DNA of 64,000 bases from Maribacter stanieri. Its GTDB lineage: Bacteria > Bacteroidota > Bacteroidia > Flavobacteriales > Flavobacteriaceae. Location of the stretch: contig NZ_FOYX01000001.1 of the NCBI RefSeq assembly GCF_900112245.1, forward strand, positions 2,033,856-2,097,855, written 5' to 3'. The number at the start of each line of letters is the position of its first letter. Positions within the stretch are counted from its first letter, which is position 1. The position numbers and the translations under genes are program-made. Below, piece by piece: positions 9,069 to 18,435 of this stretch. The notes beneath the pieces were generated by a model. That model was given only the letters and a program-made list of their open reading frames with translations. It ran no database searches and was not told the DNA's origin.

Positions 9069-9088
9069 TAACCGGTTTTTTATAGTAA

Positions 9089-9131
9089 TGATTTAGATCA
9101 TTTGTTTAAGGGTGTTACTCTTATAGATTTA
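9089..9131 (+). promoter_or_regulatory. CRP/FNR-type promoter of the 150-residue coiled-coil gene
   Basis: Palindrome TGATTTAGATCA (9089-9100), a 23-nt gap, then TAGATTTA (9124-9131), 25 nt before ATG 9157. It lies back to back with the leftward operator at 9057-9068, so this pair of divergent genes has two separate operators rather than one shared one. Confidence 0.6.
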
Positions 9132-9156
9132 CATTACAGGGATAAAATTGTTGATT

Positions 9157-9606
9157 ATGAAGGATTTAAACTATAGTAATGATTTAAAGTTTTTAGATAA
9201 TGGCCCATGGGACGAGCTTTATGTTTTGACCAATCACTGGGTTTCAGATCTTGAGTTTTATAGGGATGATCTTAAGTTTTTAAATCATCTAATAGAAAAA
9301 TATTTCATTTGGCTTTCAAAAGAAGAAAATCTGCAAATAATTAAAGAGCTAAAATTAGGTTTACAGGAAACCAATATAATGGTTAATGATTTACTTGAAA
9401 AAGTAAGTAAGCATAGAAATAGATTAGGTCTTTTAGTGAAAGATGCCAATAGAAAAGATGCAGGTGTAATAGTCATGGAGCATGAACATTTGGAAGAGGA
9501 AATAATCCGCTTTGTTTCATTTTTTAGATTAAACAGAAAAGAGACTTTTAAACTAACCGAATATATAATGGATAGCGAAGAACTTTCAATAATTATTAGA
9601 GGATAG
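9157..9606 (+). CDS. Helical protein, paralogue of the 130-residue protein at 15884
   Basis: 149 residues from ATG 9157; an in-frame TTG 9 nt earlier is possible. The protein is all-helical and charged. It has an aromatic N-terminal pattern W-x6-H-W-x3-L-E-F-Y-x-D-D-L-K-F, then a long amphipathic helix. The protein at 15884-16276 has the same pattern (HSELAFWEDELKSF), similar length and the same regulatory context, so I consider them paralogues of a small unnamed family. There is no signal peptide. A stress-associated scaffold or binding protein is possible, but no function can be stated. Confidence 0.6.
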   Translation: MKDLNYSNDLKFLDNGPWDELYVLTNHWVSDLEFYRDDLKFLNHLIEKYFIWLSKEENLQIIKELKLGLQETNIMVNDLLEKVSKHRNRLGLLVKDANRKDAGVIVMEHEHLEEEIIRFVSFFRLNRKETFKLTEYIMDSEELSIIIRG

Positions 9607-9804
9607 GTATTTTTCTTATAAACCAGTAGTTATGAGCTCTTTTCTGAAAATAGCGATTTACCATTAGCATACGGTAAAATTTTATTTGTCCTCAAAGTGT
9701 TCAGATCTTATTTGAGCTTTCCATTTTTATTCAGCAATAAAATTGCAAAGACCGAAAGGTGGAGAAGACCTTATTAAAATAAGCATTAATCTAAAAACTA
9801 AAAT

Positions 9805-10311
9805 ATGAAACGTTTTAAAAAAATTCTATTTCGAATTTTAGCTGTAATGGTCGCCTTCTTTTTATTTCTTGTTTGGTACCAATATAAATATTCTATGGAT
9901 GTTGTGACCCCTTATAACATTAATTCACCAACCTTGGATAAGAAATTGTTGATTGCCACCCAAGGAAGTGATTTTAAGGATAAAGTGACTAGTGATATTG
10001 TTGATCATTTTAAATCTGACTCGGTCTATATTGAGGTCGTAGATGTTGAGTCTTTGAACGATATAGATCCAAATAATTTTAATGCGCTGGTTATAATACA
10101 TACCTGGGAGAATTGGAAACCACCATTAAGTGTGCAATCTTTCATTGATAAGTATGGTAATGAAAGTAATAAAATTATTGTCTTCACCACATCTGGTGAT
10201 GGTGATAATACTATGGAAGGAGTAGATGCTATTGCTGGCGAATCTAAATTAAGTGAGGCACCTCTATTTATAAATAGAATTATTGACCGTTTGAACAAAC
10301 TGCTAATGTGA
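9805..10311 (+). CDS. Membrane-anchored flavodoxin-fold-like protein
   Basis: 168 residues with an N-terminal transmembrane anchor (about 8-25). The soluble domain of about 120 residues has alternating beta/alpha segments: KLLIATQGSDFKDKV, ALVIIHTWENW and IIVFTTSGDGD. The latter resemble the phosphate- and isoalloxazine-loop positions of flavodoxin-like folds, although the classical T-x-T-x-x-T loop is replaced. It might be a periplasm-facing flavodoxin relative; the fold call is tentative. Confidence 0.5.
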   Translation: MKRFKKILFRILAVMVAFFLFLVWYQYKYSMDVVTPYNINSPTLDKKLLIATQGSDFKDKVTSDIVDHFKSDSVYIEVVDVESLNDIDPNNFNALVIIHTWENWKPPLSVQSFIDKYGNESNKIIVFTTSGDGDNTMEGVDAIAGESKLSEAPLFINRIIDRLNKLLM

Positions 10312-10342
10312 ATTTATAAGAAAGAACCGTGAAAATTATGAG

Positions 10343-10471
10343 ATGATGAAACCTAAAAGAATTGGAACAGATAACATCACATTTGAAAAGTTATTGTTGG
10401 TTATTCTAATAGTTTTATTAGTCATAGATTTTATCATTGGAGTATTTGTCATGTTTGGTTTTATTTTCTAA
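10343..10471 (+). CDS. Possible 42-residue single-pass membrane protein
   Basis: Hand-translated small frame starting MMKPKRIGTDNITFEKLL and ending with one long hydrophobic helix and FGFIF. It starts 32 nt after the preceding gene and could be its co-transcribed partner. Small size and lack of homology evidence keep confidence low. Confidence 0.4.
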   Translation: MMKPKRIGTDNITFEKLLLVILIVLLVIDFIIGVFVMFGFIF

Positions 10472-10526
10472 TACTCTTAGGGTTTTGTATAAGTAAAAGT
10501 CTGATTTACTTTTTTTAAAATTATCA

Positions 10527-10569
10527 TGACCCTTAGTTTTTAATTATATGTATCAACTTTTTAACTTAA
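10527..10569 (+). promoter_or_regulatory. Degenerate CRP/FNR-type promoter candidate
   Basis: TGACCCTTAGTT (10527-10538) keeps only the left half-site. TAACTTAA lies at the standard 23 nt (10562-10569), just before ATG 10580. It is included because the spacing fits, but it is weak. Confidence 0.3.
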
Positions 10570-10579
10570 AAATCGATAA

Positions 10580-11275
10580 ATGAAAAAGGGGTTAAATTAT
10601 AGTCTGGGTATCATTTTTGTAATAATGATTTTAGGTTCTTGTCAGCCTTCAGTAGTATTTGGCGATGCACAACCGGTTACTGTTGATCCACTGACAAATA
10701 TTCCCGATATTTATAGGGGAATATACTGGTGCAATGTAGATAGTGCTTCTTTATATGTGGATGATAAAGCCATTGTAAGGCGTAAGGAGTTTTTGATAAA
10801 AACAACGCTGCAAGAAATAGAGACAGACCCTGATTTGGAATTAGTGAAAGATAAACTATATGTAAATGATTGGGAAGGTTACTTTCCCGTTACTGAAAAA
10901 GGCGATACCATAACTTCTCAAATAATATTACGCGATACTATTTTTGCAATAAGTGATAAACAGCTTGTAAAAACCTTTAGAGGTCACCTTGTTTTAAATT
11001 TTAAATTGAACAATGATAGTTGGGAAGTTTTAGTTGTTTCTCAAAGTAGTGATGGAGTATTGACAATTTCAAAAGCGGCAATACCAGAAGATTTAGCAAA
11101 ATTAGATTCTATTACTGCTATTAATTTTCTAAAAGACTCAGAAAGAACTCAAACTCAAATTTACTTGAAACCTACAGCTAAAGAGTTCGCAAGAATTTAT
11201 GATGATGGCTTACTTTTCTCTAAGTCATGTACATATTACGAAAGAATTTTTCCTTTGAAAGAGATTATTGATTAA
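10580..11275 (+). CDS. Lipoprotein of unknown function
   Basis: 231 residues with a type II signal (hydrophobic segment, then LGSC with Cys near residue 21). The mature part is mixed alpha/beta with no recognised motif; it contains DIYRGIYWCN and KTFRGHLVLNFKL. The second stretch resembles small Bacteroidota lipoproteins that bind at the outer membrane inner leaflet, but I cannot name a family. The downstream kinase gene is convergent. Confidence 0.6.
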   Translation: MKKGLNYSLGIIFVIMILGSCQPSVVFGDAQPVTVDPLTNIPDIYRGIYWCNVDSASLYVDDKAIVRRKEFLIKTTLQEIETDPDLELVKDKLYVNDWEGYFPVTEKGDTITSQIILRDTIFAISDKQLVKTFRGHLVLNFKLNNDSWEVLVVSQSSDGVLTISKAAIPEDLAKLDSITAINFLKDSERTQTQIYLKPTAKEFARIYDDGLLFSKSCTYYERIFPLKEIID

Positions 11276-11351
11276 TAAAATACCAATCTATTCTAAAACA
11301 ATAAATGAATATTTTTTTTACGTTATTAGATTCTTTAAATAAATGAGAGTG

Positions 11352-12719
11352 TTAAAATAACGGTGGATTTCTTTCTGGTAATTGTATTTTAAACGTACTG
11401 CCCTTATTTAATGCGCTCACATATTCAATACTACCACCTAGGAGTTCTACATATCTTTTTACAATACTTAAACCCAAACCTGTTCCTTGAAAATCTCTAA
11501 CATTTTCAGCTCTAAAAAACCGTTTAAAAAGATTTTTTTGGTCTTCTTGAGGTATACCAATTCCTTTATCTTTAACAAAGATGGTTAATTCACCATTATT
11601 ATTTATAGTATTTAAAACCACATCTGTTTCTGAGTATTTTATAGCATTGGTCAAGAGGTTAACCAATATATTATGAAGTATTTTTTGATTCTGTAAAATC
11701 AAGGGGTTTCCTTCATGTGAATAATGAATATGCTGTTCTGGTTTAAGAATGCTTTCCATTTTATCTGTCAGTATACGTGCAAAATCTAATATGTCAAAAC
11801 TCTCTTTTTTTACTCTTACAATACCCTTTTCTAATTTTTCCAGAGAAAGAAAATCATCCAATATTGAAGTGAAGTTTGTAGTGGCTAATTTAATACGTTG
11901 AATATGCTTGTCTAGTTTATTGTAATCTCCAATATTTTTAAATTTCTCCATTAGAATTACTGATGACATAATAATTGTTACCGGAGTGCGTAGTTCGTGT
12001 GAAGCAATAGAGATAAAGGCGCTTTTCATTTCGTTAATATCTTTTTCAGATTCAAGTGCCTCGCTCAATTCTTTGGTCCTCTCCAAAACTACTTTCTCTA
12101 GTTCTAGATTGTATTTTTCAATTTTTATGTTTTCTTTCTCTAGGTCTTCATGCCGGTCTTGCAAAATTTCCATATTTCTAATTTCAGTAATATCTTGCAT
12201 GGCAACACGACAAAAACGTTCATTATTATTAGGGTTGGTGTCAACTGTACCGCTTAATAGAGCGTAAAAGTTAGTTTTATCTTTTCGGTTTATAATAAAT
12301 TCAATATTTTCTAAAATGCCTGTGTTAAAAGCCTGCCTAAGACTAAGAAAAAATGAATTTGCTTCACCGATCATTAAATATGCTGAAAATGGTTTGTCTT
12401 TTAGTTGTAAACGATCCACACCTAGCATATGACATGCAGTTAGATTTATGTTTACAATAGTCCCTTTCTCATCTATAATTAGATAGCCTACTGGGGCAAA
12501 ATCAAAGAGATCAGAATATTCGTCTCTTGATTTTTCTAGCAGTTGTTGGGTTTCGCGTAATTCTTGATTCTGCATTTCAAGTTCAACTTGATGTACTTCA
12601 AGTTCATGCACTAAACTTTTAACCTTATCCATAGTTAAGTCTAAAGGAGATAGGGGTGTACTTTTAACCTCTGCTTCCGCCTTTTGTCGTAACGCTTTAT
12701 TAACTGGATTTAGGGCCAT
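11352..12719 (-). CDS. PAS-domain sensor histidine kinase
   Basis: 455 residues, soluble. It has an N-terminal coiled coil (about 25-70), a PAS domain (about 70-185, with DLFDFAPVGYLIIDEKG), a second coiled coil, and a HisKA domain with phosphoacceptor FISIASHELRTP near residue 240. The HATPase domain has N-box NLLTNAIKYS, G1 DKGIGIPQED and G2 GTGLGLSIV. The start overlaps the end of the CheB-CheR gene by 20 nt, so the two are co-translated. In other bacteria the CheB-CheR-PAS protein and the kinase are often one polypeptide; here they are split. No receiver domain is attached, so the partner regulator is unknown; the orphan receiver at 25689 is a candidate. Confidence 0.9.
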   Translation of the reverse strand: MALNPVNKALRQKAEAEVKSTPLSPLDLTMDKVKSLVHELEVHQVELEMQNQELRETQQLLEKSRDEYSDLFDFAPVGYLIIDEKGTIVNINLTACHMLGVDRLQLKDKPFSAYLMIGEANSFFLSLRQAFNTGILENIEFIINRKDKTNFYALLSGTVDTNPNNNERFCRVAMQDITEIRNMEILQDRHEDLEKENIKIEKYNLELEKVVLERTKELSEALESEKDINEMKSAFISIASHELRTPVTIIMSSVILMEKFKNIGDYNKLDKHIQRIKLATTNFTSILDDFLSLEKLEKGIVRVKKESFDILDFARILTDKMESILKPEQHIHYSHEGNPLILQNQKILHNILVNLLTNAIKYSETDVVLNTINNNGELTIFVKDKGIGIPQEDQKNLFKRFFRAENVRDFQGTGLGLSIVKRYVELLGGSIEYVSALNKGSTFKIQLPERNPPLF

Positions 12720-15690
12720 TATTTGAATTTTTTTTAAGTTTTGCTATATTTTTTTCAGCTTCATGCAATTCTGTTATGTCAATTAGGGTACAAGCAATTC
12801 CTTCTACGGTATTATTCTTTAATATTGGTCTAATCATTACATCATATAGATAAGCGGTATTGCCAATATTTAGAGATACATTTTTACGAATGGCCTTTTT
12901 ATTTTTTATAACCTCCAGTTTCAATTCTTCTAACCTAGCTGTATCTTCTTTAGAGTAAAAATCACTGTCTTTCTTTCCAATCATTTTTACAAATTGAAAA
13001 TTAGGTTGAATATTACCAATTGTGGTATAGACTAAATTTTTGTCTTGGGTATAGACAATGGTTCTTGACATCTCTAATAAATGCTCATAATTTTCCTTGG
13101 CAGTTTTTAGCTCATTGGTCAATTGTTTTTCATGAGTAATATCAACAAAAGTAATTACTACCCCTTCGATCATATTCTCAGAGGTGCGGTAGGGCAAAAT
13201 TTGCATTTTGTACCATATGCCATCGCCACTTTTAACAGATGTGGTAATTGGGGTAAGTTTATTCAATACCTTTTCTACATCATTACTAAGGCCATCGTAG
13301 ATTAGGTTCGATGATAAATGATTTATAGGGCGCCCTATATCTGTTTGAATCAGATTAATGATTTTAGTCATCGGCGGGGTAAACCGTTTAATTTTCAATT
13401 GGGCATCAAGAAAAATAGTACCTATTTCAGTACTTGCCAATAAATTGTTCATGTCATCATATGCCTGGGCCAGTTCATCTATTTTTGATGAAAGCTCTGT
13501 ATTCATAGTAACAATTTCTTCATTTACGCTTTGTAATTCTTCTTTTGAGGTTTCAAGTTCTTCATTTGTACTTTGTAGTTCTTCATTACTTGACTGTAAT
13601 TCTTCATTACTTGATTTTAACTCCTCGTTAGAGACTTCTAATTCTTCAATGGTAGAACGTAAATATTCTTTAGTAGCGGTTAGTTCTTGTTCTAATGCAA
13701 ACATTTCAGACACTTCATGTGTTTGAACAGGCTTAACTTCTATAGTTGTTGCCTCAATTTGTGCCATTTCTTCAAAAGTTATCATATAATAACCTTCATA
13801 GTTTTTGGGCGATTCAAATGGTTTTATTTTAAGGATAATTGTTTCGAATTTTCCATTCGTTTTTACATTTACCCCTTTACGAACTTCTGTTTTTTTACTT
13901 TTTCTTGCCTTTACTATTAGTGCACGCAGATCGGTTTTGAGCCCTTCACGCGCCATCTCAACAATATTTAATTTAGCCTCGCCTGGTGACGGTTGTAGAT
14001 ATTTACCCGTATTACCAGAGAAATATACAGCATCACCCTCATTATTAATAATAGTGCAAGCGGGTGCATATGTAGCCAAAAGAAGTCGTTCGGTTATACC
14101 TGATAAATTTTCACGTGGTTGTATTTTTATAGGGATTGAATTTTCTGTATTAATTTGAATAGGCTCATGAAATAGTTGAGTTATATCGGGTATTTTTTTA
14201 GTAATGACATCTTTGTGTTTGAAAATTTTATTTTTTCGGTCTATAACAGAATACAGGTTGGCAAACTCTCCTAAAGATTCTGAATTTCCTAAAAATAGCA
14301 AAGCACCTGTGTTCAATGCATAGTGAAAAATAGTATATACCCTTTTTTGGGCCTCTAAATTCAGATAGATCAAGAGGTTTCTACAACTTACCAAGTCTTG
14401 TTTAGAAAAAGGAGGGTCTTTTATTAGATTATGTTCCGCAAAAATAATTTGATCGCGAATTTCTTTTTTAATTCTATAGGTAGATTTTTCTCCTTGAAAA
14501 TAACGTGAAAGACGTTCTGCACCTACATCTACAGCAATAGTTTCAGGATAAACACCTTGTCTGGCCAAACCTATTGCATTAACGTCTAAATCTGATGCGA
14601 ATATTTGAACTTTAAGTTTTTTGGTTCCTTTTCGTATTTCTTCATCAAAAAGTATAGCTAGTGAATAAGCTTCTTCGCCTGTTGAACAACCTGCTACCCA
14701 AATACGAATAGTTTCGCCATCTTTCTTTTTATCTAATATCTCAGTAATAATAGCTTTGCGTAAAGCCTCAAAGGCCTCTTGATCACGAAAAAAACTAGTA
14801 ACCCCTATAAGTAGTTCATTAAAAAGTTTTAATACTTCATCACGTTCTTTTTGTAGATACTTAACATAATTTTCTAGTTTATCTATTTGATTTAGAGCCA
14901 TTCGTTTATCAATTCTACGAATAACAGTACTGCTTTTATAATCCCCAAAATTACATCCTGTCTCGTTTCGTAATAAAATGAAAACTTTTTCTAAATGTTC
15001 TTTTGCTGAATCAAAATTCGAAACTTTTTTATTCGGACCGAATTTTCGATTCTTTGCGTATTGTAATAATTTTTGAGGTATATCTTTTACAGGTAGTATA
15101 AAGTCGTGGGCATTAGCCGCGATTACACTTCGTGGCATACCGTCATATTTTGCGCTTTTTGGTTCTTGCACAATGGCGAGGCCACCTTGATTTTTGATGT
15201 TTTTTAAACCTAATGTACCTTCGGTACCAGTGCCAGATAGTACAATGCCAATGGCTTTATCCATTTGATCTTCTGCCAGAGAACGAAAGAAATAATCGAT
15301 AGGCTTTCGAAATCCACGTGCTTGGGTGGGATCCATAAGGTGTAAAATACCATTAAAAATTGCCATGTCTTTATTGGGCGGAATAACATAGATATGGTTA
15401 GGTATTACTTTGGTATGATCAACAACCTCAGATATTTTCATCTGGGTATGTTTTTCTATTAAATCTACCATTAGACTTTTGTGGGTAGGATCTAAGTGTT
15501 GCACTAGAACGAATGCCATGCCTGAATTTTCTGGCATGATTTCAAAAAAATCATTGAAAGTCTCTAGACCACCAGCCGACGCACCCATGCCAACAATTAA
15601 AAAATTGTTTTCAGAATTTTCATTGGTACTCTTTTTTAATGGAGCATTTGTTTTACTACTCTTTGGAATGGGTGCATTTTTTTTGGCCAT
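12700..15690 (-). CDS. CheB-CheR-PAS fusion signalling protein
   Basis: About 996 residues from ATG 15690 (MAKKNAPIPKS). An upstream in-frame ATG at 15744 is also possible. The CheB methylesterase-like domain (about 30-215) has GASAGGLE and LVQHLDP; where the catalytic Asp is expected, the sequence reads SGTGTEGT, with Glu. The CheR methyltransferase domain (about 235-490) has RNETGCNFGDYK, the SAM-binding VAGCSTGEEAYS and CRNLLIYL. A heptad coiled coil with repeated NEEL units (about 690-760) and two PAS domains follow. No receptors or flagellar genes are nearby, so this is a non-chemotaxis sensor, probably working with the kinase that overlaps its 3' end. Confidence 0.88.
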   Translation of the reverse strand: MAKKNAPIPKSSKTNAPLKKSTNENSENNFLIVGMGASAGGLETFNDFFEIMPENSGMAFVLVQHLDPTHKSLMVDLIEKHTQMKISEVVDHTKVIPNHIYVIPPNKDMAIFNGILHLMDPTQARGFRKPIDYFFRSLAEDQMDKAIGIVLSGTGTEGTLGLKNIKNQGGLAIVQEPKSAKYDGMPRSVIAANAHDFILPVKDIPQKLLQYAKNRKFGPNKKVSNFDSAKEHLEKVFILLRNETGCNFGDYKSSTVIRRIDKRMALNQIDKLENYVKYLQKERDEVLKLFNELLIGVTSFFRDQEAFEALRKAIITEILDKKKDGETIRIWVAGCSTGEEAYSLAILFDEEIRKGTKKLKVQIFASDLDVNAIGLARQGVYPETIAVDVGAERLSRYFQGEKSTYRIKKEIRDQIIFAEHNLIKDPPFSKQDLVSCRNLLIYLNLEAQKRVYTIFHYALNTGALLFLGNSESLGEFANLYSVIDRKNKIFKHKDVITKKIPDITQLFHEPIQINTENSIPIKIQPRENLSGITERLLLATYAPACTIINNEGDAVYFSGNTGKYLQPSPGEAKLNIVEMAREGLKTDLRALIVKARKSKKTEVRKGVNVKTNGKFETIILKIKPFESPKNYEGYYMITFEEMAQIEATTIEVKPVQTHEVSEMFALEQELTATKEYLRSTIEELEVSNEELKSSNEELQSSNEELQSTNEELETSKEELQSVNEEIVTMNTELSSKIDELAQAYDDMNNLLASTEIGTIFLDAQLKIKRFTPPMTKIINLIQTDIGRPINHLSSNLIYDGLSNDVEKVLNKLTPITTSVKSGDGIWYKMQILPYRTSENMIEGVVITFVDITHEKQLTNELKTAKENYEHLLEMSRTIVYTQDKNLVYTTIGNIQPNFQFVKMIGKKDSDFYSKEDTARLEELKLEVIKNKKAIRKNVSLNIGNTAYLYDVMIRPILKNNTVEGIACTLIDITELHEAEKNIAKLKKNSNNGPKSS

Positions 15691-15767
15691 AACCTCTTTA
15701 ACTATACCTTTATTGATGGTTACCAAATATAAGCAAAAGCACATACTTGATTCAATTTTGGTTACTT

Positions 15768-15810
15768 ACAAGATATATTTAAAAAGCGAAATGTTTAATG
15801 ATAAAAATCA
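15768..15810 (-). promoter_or_regulatory. CRP/FNR-type promoter of the CheB-CheR/kinase operon
   Basis: Leftward: palindrome TGATTTTTATCA (15810-15799), a 23-nt gap, then TATCTTGT (15775-15768). The box is imperfect. The predicted start of transcription (near 15764) lies upstream of both candidate start codons. Confidence 0.5.
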
Positions 15811-15883
15811 TTTATCAAAAGTATAAATAGGTCAATTTTAATTTTGTAATTAACTTATTTATAACATCGTTAACAGTCTTCTA

Positions 15884-16276
15884 TTACATATATTTTGAAA
15901 GAAATTTAAAAAATTCTTTTTTTAGATCAGCATAGATTTGTCGTTGGGTTTCCATCTGATTTCTAAATTCTAAATGTTTTTTTGTTAGCACAGTGTCCAT
16001 TGATTCTTGACTTGTTTTTGACTGACCTGCAATACGAGTCTCATGCTTTTCTATAGTTTCTTGAAGTTTATCGATTATGCCTTCATGAAGTATAAATTCA
16101 TTTTGGTAATGTTCTAACTGGGCTAAAACTTCTTTGTTTGTCCAACGATTAATTAATTCGCTTAATCTATTCTTGAAAGATTTTAACTCATCTTCCCAAA
16201 AAGCAAGTTCACTATGCCATTGTTTATGTTCAAAATGTAAATCTTCATTGCTAAGTACTTCGTTTATTGTTTTCAT
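15884..16276 (-). CDS. Coiled-coil protein, paralogue of the protein at 9157
   Basis: 130 residues, entirely helical and charged: W-HSELAFWEDELKSFKNRL near the N-terminus, then a continuous heptad-like helix to the end (FLSKYM). It is similar in pattern and length to the product of 9157-9606. It lies 66 nt downstream of ftsH in the same direction and probably shares its island-type promoter. The role is unknown. Co-occurrence with FtsH raises the possibility of a protein-quality-control accessory, which is speculation. Confidence 0.65.
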   Translation of the reverse strand: MKTINEVLSNEDLHFEHKQWHSELAFWEDELKSFKNRLSELINRWTNKEVLAQLEHYQNEFILHEGIIDKLQETIEKHETRIAGQSKTSQESMDTVLTKKHLEFRNQMETQRQIYADLKKEFFKFLSKYM

Positions 16277-16342
16277 ATCATTAGTATTTAAATTAGTTCT
16301 CTAGTTCGTTTATTGATTTTAATTCTTTTATCATTCTTTTTG

Positions 16343-18301
16343 TTATTGTTGCTTTTCTACTAATTCTTTTAATTCTCGTTTGCCAAGCAAATGTTCCAAA
16401 CTATCTTTTTCTACCACTTCTTGTTCTAATAAGAGTTGGGCTAGTTTTTCAAGTTTATCTCTATGCTTTACTAATAAATTTTTTGTTCTCTCGTAGGCAG
16501 TAGTAATCAATGCTTGTACTTCTTTATCTATAAGTTTCGCCATTTCTTCACTATATGGTTTGCTTAGTATATGTTCGTTTTGCCCAGTAGAATCGTAAAA
16601 ACTAATGGGTCCTATTTCTTTATCCAAACCATAATAGGCAACCATTGCATAGGCTTGCTTGGTTACTTTTTCTAAATCGTCTAAAGCACCTGTAGATATT
16701 TCGTCAAAAATGATTTCTTCTGCTACTCGACCACCTAACGATGCACAAATTTGATCCATGAATTGTGCTTTGGTTACTATTTGGCGCTCTTCGGGTAAAT
16801 ACCATGCAGCGCCTAAAGATTTTCCTCGTGGTATTATAGAAACCTTTAACAATGAATCAACATGCTTTAAATACCAACTAGCAACGGCATGACCAGCTTC
16901 GTGATAGGCTACTATTTCTTTTTCTTTGGCCGAAATAATCTTGCTTTTTCGCTCTAATCCTCCAATTACACGATCTCTTGCTTCCATAAAATCTGCATGT
17001 TCTACTTCTTTTTTGTTCTTTCTGGCTGCAATTAAGGCTGCTTCATTGCAGATATTGGCAATATCAGCTCCAGAAAAACCAGGGCTCAGTTTGGCAAGTA
17101 ATGAACTATCAACATTTTTTGATAGTTTTAAAGGGCGTAGATGTACACCAAAAATCTCTTCTCGTTCTTCTTTTGTTGGTAGTTCTAAGTAAATATGGCG
17201 ATCAAAGCGGCCGGGTCGTAAAAGTGCCTTGTCTAAAACATCGGGGCGATTAGTCGCTGCCAATACGATAACGCCGGTGTTTTTTCCAAAACCATCTAGT
17301 TCTGTAAGCAATTGATTTAAGGTACTTTCTCTTTCGTCATTGGCTTGAAAGGCATTTATTTTTCCACGAGAACGGCCAACGGCATCAATTTCGTCGATAA
17401 AAACAATGCTTGGGGCTTTTTCCTTTGCCTTTTTAAACAGGTCGCGAACACGTGAAGCACCGACCCCAACGAACATTTCTACAAACTCAGAACCAGAAAT
17501 GGAGAAAAAAGGCACCTTGGCTTCACCTGCCACTGCTTTGGCCATTAATGTTTTTCCTGTTCCGGGAGGGCCAACTAGAATTACCCCTTTTGGAATTTTA
17601 GCACCCAGTTTGGTATACTTTTCTGGGTTCTTTAGAAAATCGACCACCTCCATTACTTCGGCTTTAGCCTCTTTAAGACCGGCTATGTCATTAAAGGTAA
17701 AACTACTTTTAGTGTCTTTCTCTGTTAAGGTAGCGGTAGATTTTCCAAAATTAAATAATGTACCACTTGCAGAATTTCCACTTCCTAGTCTTCTTAGTAG
17801 ATAAATCCAGAAAAAAATAATGAAGACAAGTGGCAATAACCATGCTAGTATATTTGTCCAAGAAGTTTGGGTATTATATTTTACATCAATTAATTCTTGT
17901 TTAGAAAAATCTTGTTGGGCCTGTTGTAGTTTATTTTCAAAAGTTTCTACAGACCCTATGTTCATTCTAAAGTGTGGACCCATTTTTTTATTAAAGAACC
18001 CATCGGTAATCCATTTATACTTTTCTTTTTCAAAAAGCTCGGGTTTAATATAAATATCGGCAATCTCTTTATTGATTACCACAATCTTTTCTACATCATG
18101 TTCTGCTAAAATTTCTTGCTCAAAAGTTGACCATCCTATTTCTTTAGTTTTATTTGTACTTGAGACTGTTATGTAAAAAATAGTCATTAAAATAAACAAT
18201 ATGATGTAGAACCAGCTATAGCCATAACTGCCATAAGGTGGTGTTCTATTTCTATTTTTGTTATGTATATTCTTATCTTCTGTATTATTCGAATTTTTCA
18301 T
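16343..18301 (-). CDS. ftsH: ATP-dependent zinc metalloprotease FtsH
   Basis: 652 residues. It has an N-terminal transmembrane helix (about 27-47), a periplasmic segment and a second helix (about 150-170). The AAA domain has Walker A GPPGTGKT and Walker [11 protein letters not shown], with second-region-of-homology arginines in LRPGRFDRH. The M41 protease has HEAGH near residue 455. FtsH degrades membrane and regulatory proteins at the inner membrane. It sits in the stress island under a bidirectional operator, so it may be a stress-inducible copy and not the only one in the genome. Confidence 0.95.
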   Translation of the reverse strand: MKNSNNTEDKNIHNKNRNRTPPYGSYGYSWFYIILFILMTIFYITVSSTNKTKEIGWSTFEQEILAEHDVEKIVVINKEIADIYIKPELFEKEKYKWITDGFFNKKMGPHFRMNIGSVETFENKLQQAQQDFSKQELIDVKYNTQTSWTNILAWLLPLVFIIFFWIYLLRRLGSGNSASGTLFNFGKSTATLTEKDTKSSFTFNDIAGLKEAKAEVMEVVDFLKNPEKYTKLGAKIPKGVILVGPPGTGKTLMAKAVAGEAKVPFFSISGSEFVEMFVGVGASRVRDLFKKAKEKAPSIVFIDEIDAVGRSRGKINAFQANDERESTLNQLLTELDGFGKNTGVIVLAATNRPDVLDKALLRPGRFDRHIYLELPTKEEREEIFGVHLRPLKLSKNVDSSLLAKLSPGFSGADIANICNEAALIAARKNKKEVEHADFMEARDRVIGGLERKSKIISAKEKEIVAYHEAGHAVASWYLKHVDSLLKVSIIPRGKSLGAAWYLPEERQIVTKAQFMDQICASLGGRVAEEIIFDEISTGALDDLEKVTKQAYAMVAYYGLDKEIGPISFYDSTGQNEHILSKPYSEEMAKLIDKEVQALITTAYERTKNLLVKHRDKLEKLAQLLLEQEVVEKDSLEHLLGKRELKELVEKQQ

Positions 18302-18342
18302 TCCTTATAGAATATTACTCTTTAACTAACTCATCTTGGGTT

Positions 18343-18416
18343 CAAAACTATTTCAATAGAATTAGTCATAAAATGATTCAGGTCATTTACAAACTCTTCA
18401 TAATCGGCTTCTTTTG
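18343..18416. promoter_or_regulatory. Bidirectional CRP/FNR-type promoter (ftsH / lipoprotein)
   Basis: Palindrome TGATTCAGGTCA (18374-18385). Leftward at 23 nt is a perfect box TAGTTTTG (18350-18343) for ftsH. Rightward at 23 nt is TTCTTTTG (18409-18416), 19 nt before the ATG at 18436. Confidence 0.65.
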
Positions 18417-18435
18417 TTGTATAAAATTCAAAGTG

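Noticed and set aside
9691-9720. Palindromic CTCAAA ... TTTGAG around 9691-9716 before the flavodoxin-like gene
   Set aside because: It does not fit TGAY-N4-RTCA and lacks the box spacing. It is a weak hairpin at best.
13500-13650. Short tandem repeat of NEEL-type codons inside the CheB-CheR gene
   Set aside because: It is an in-frame coiled-coil heptad typical of this protein family, not a mobile or phase-variable repeat.
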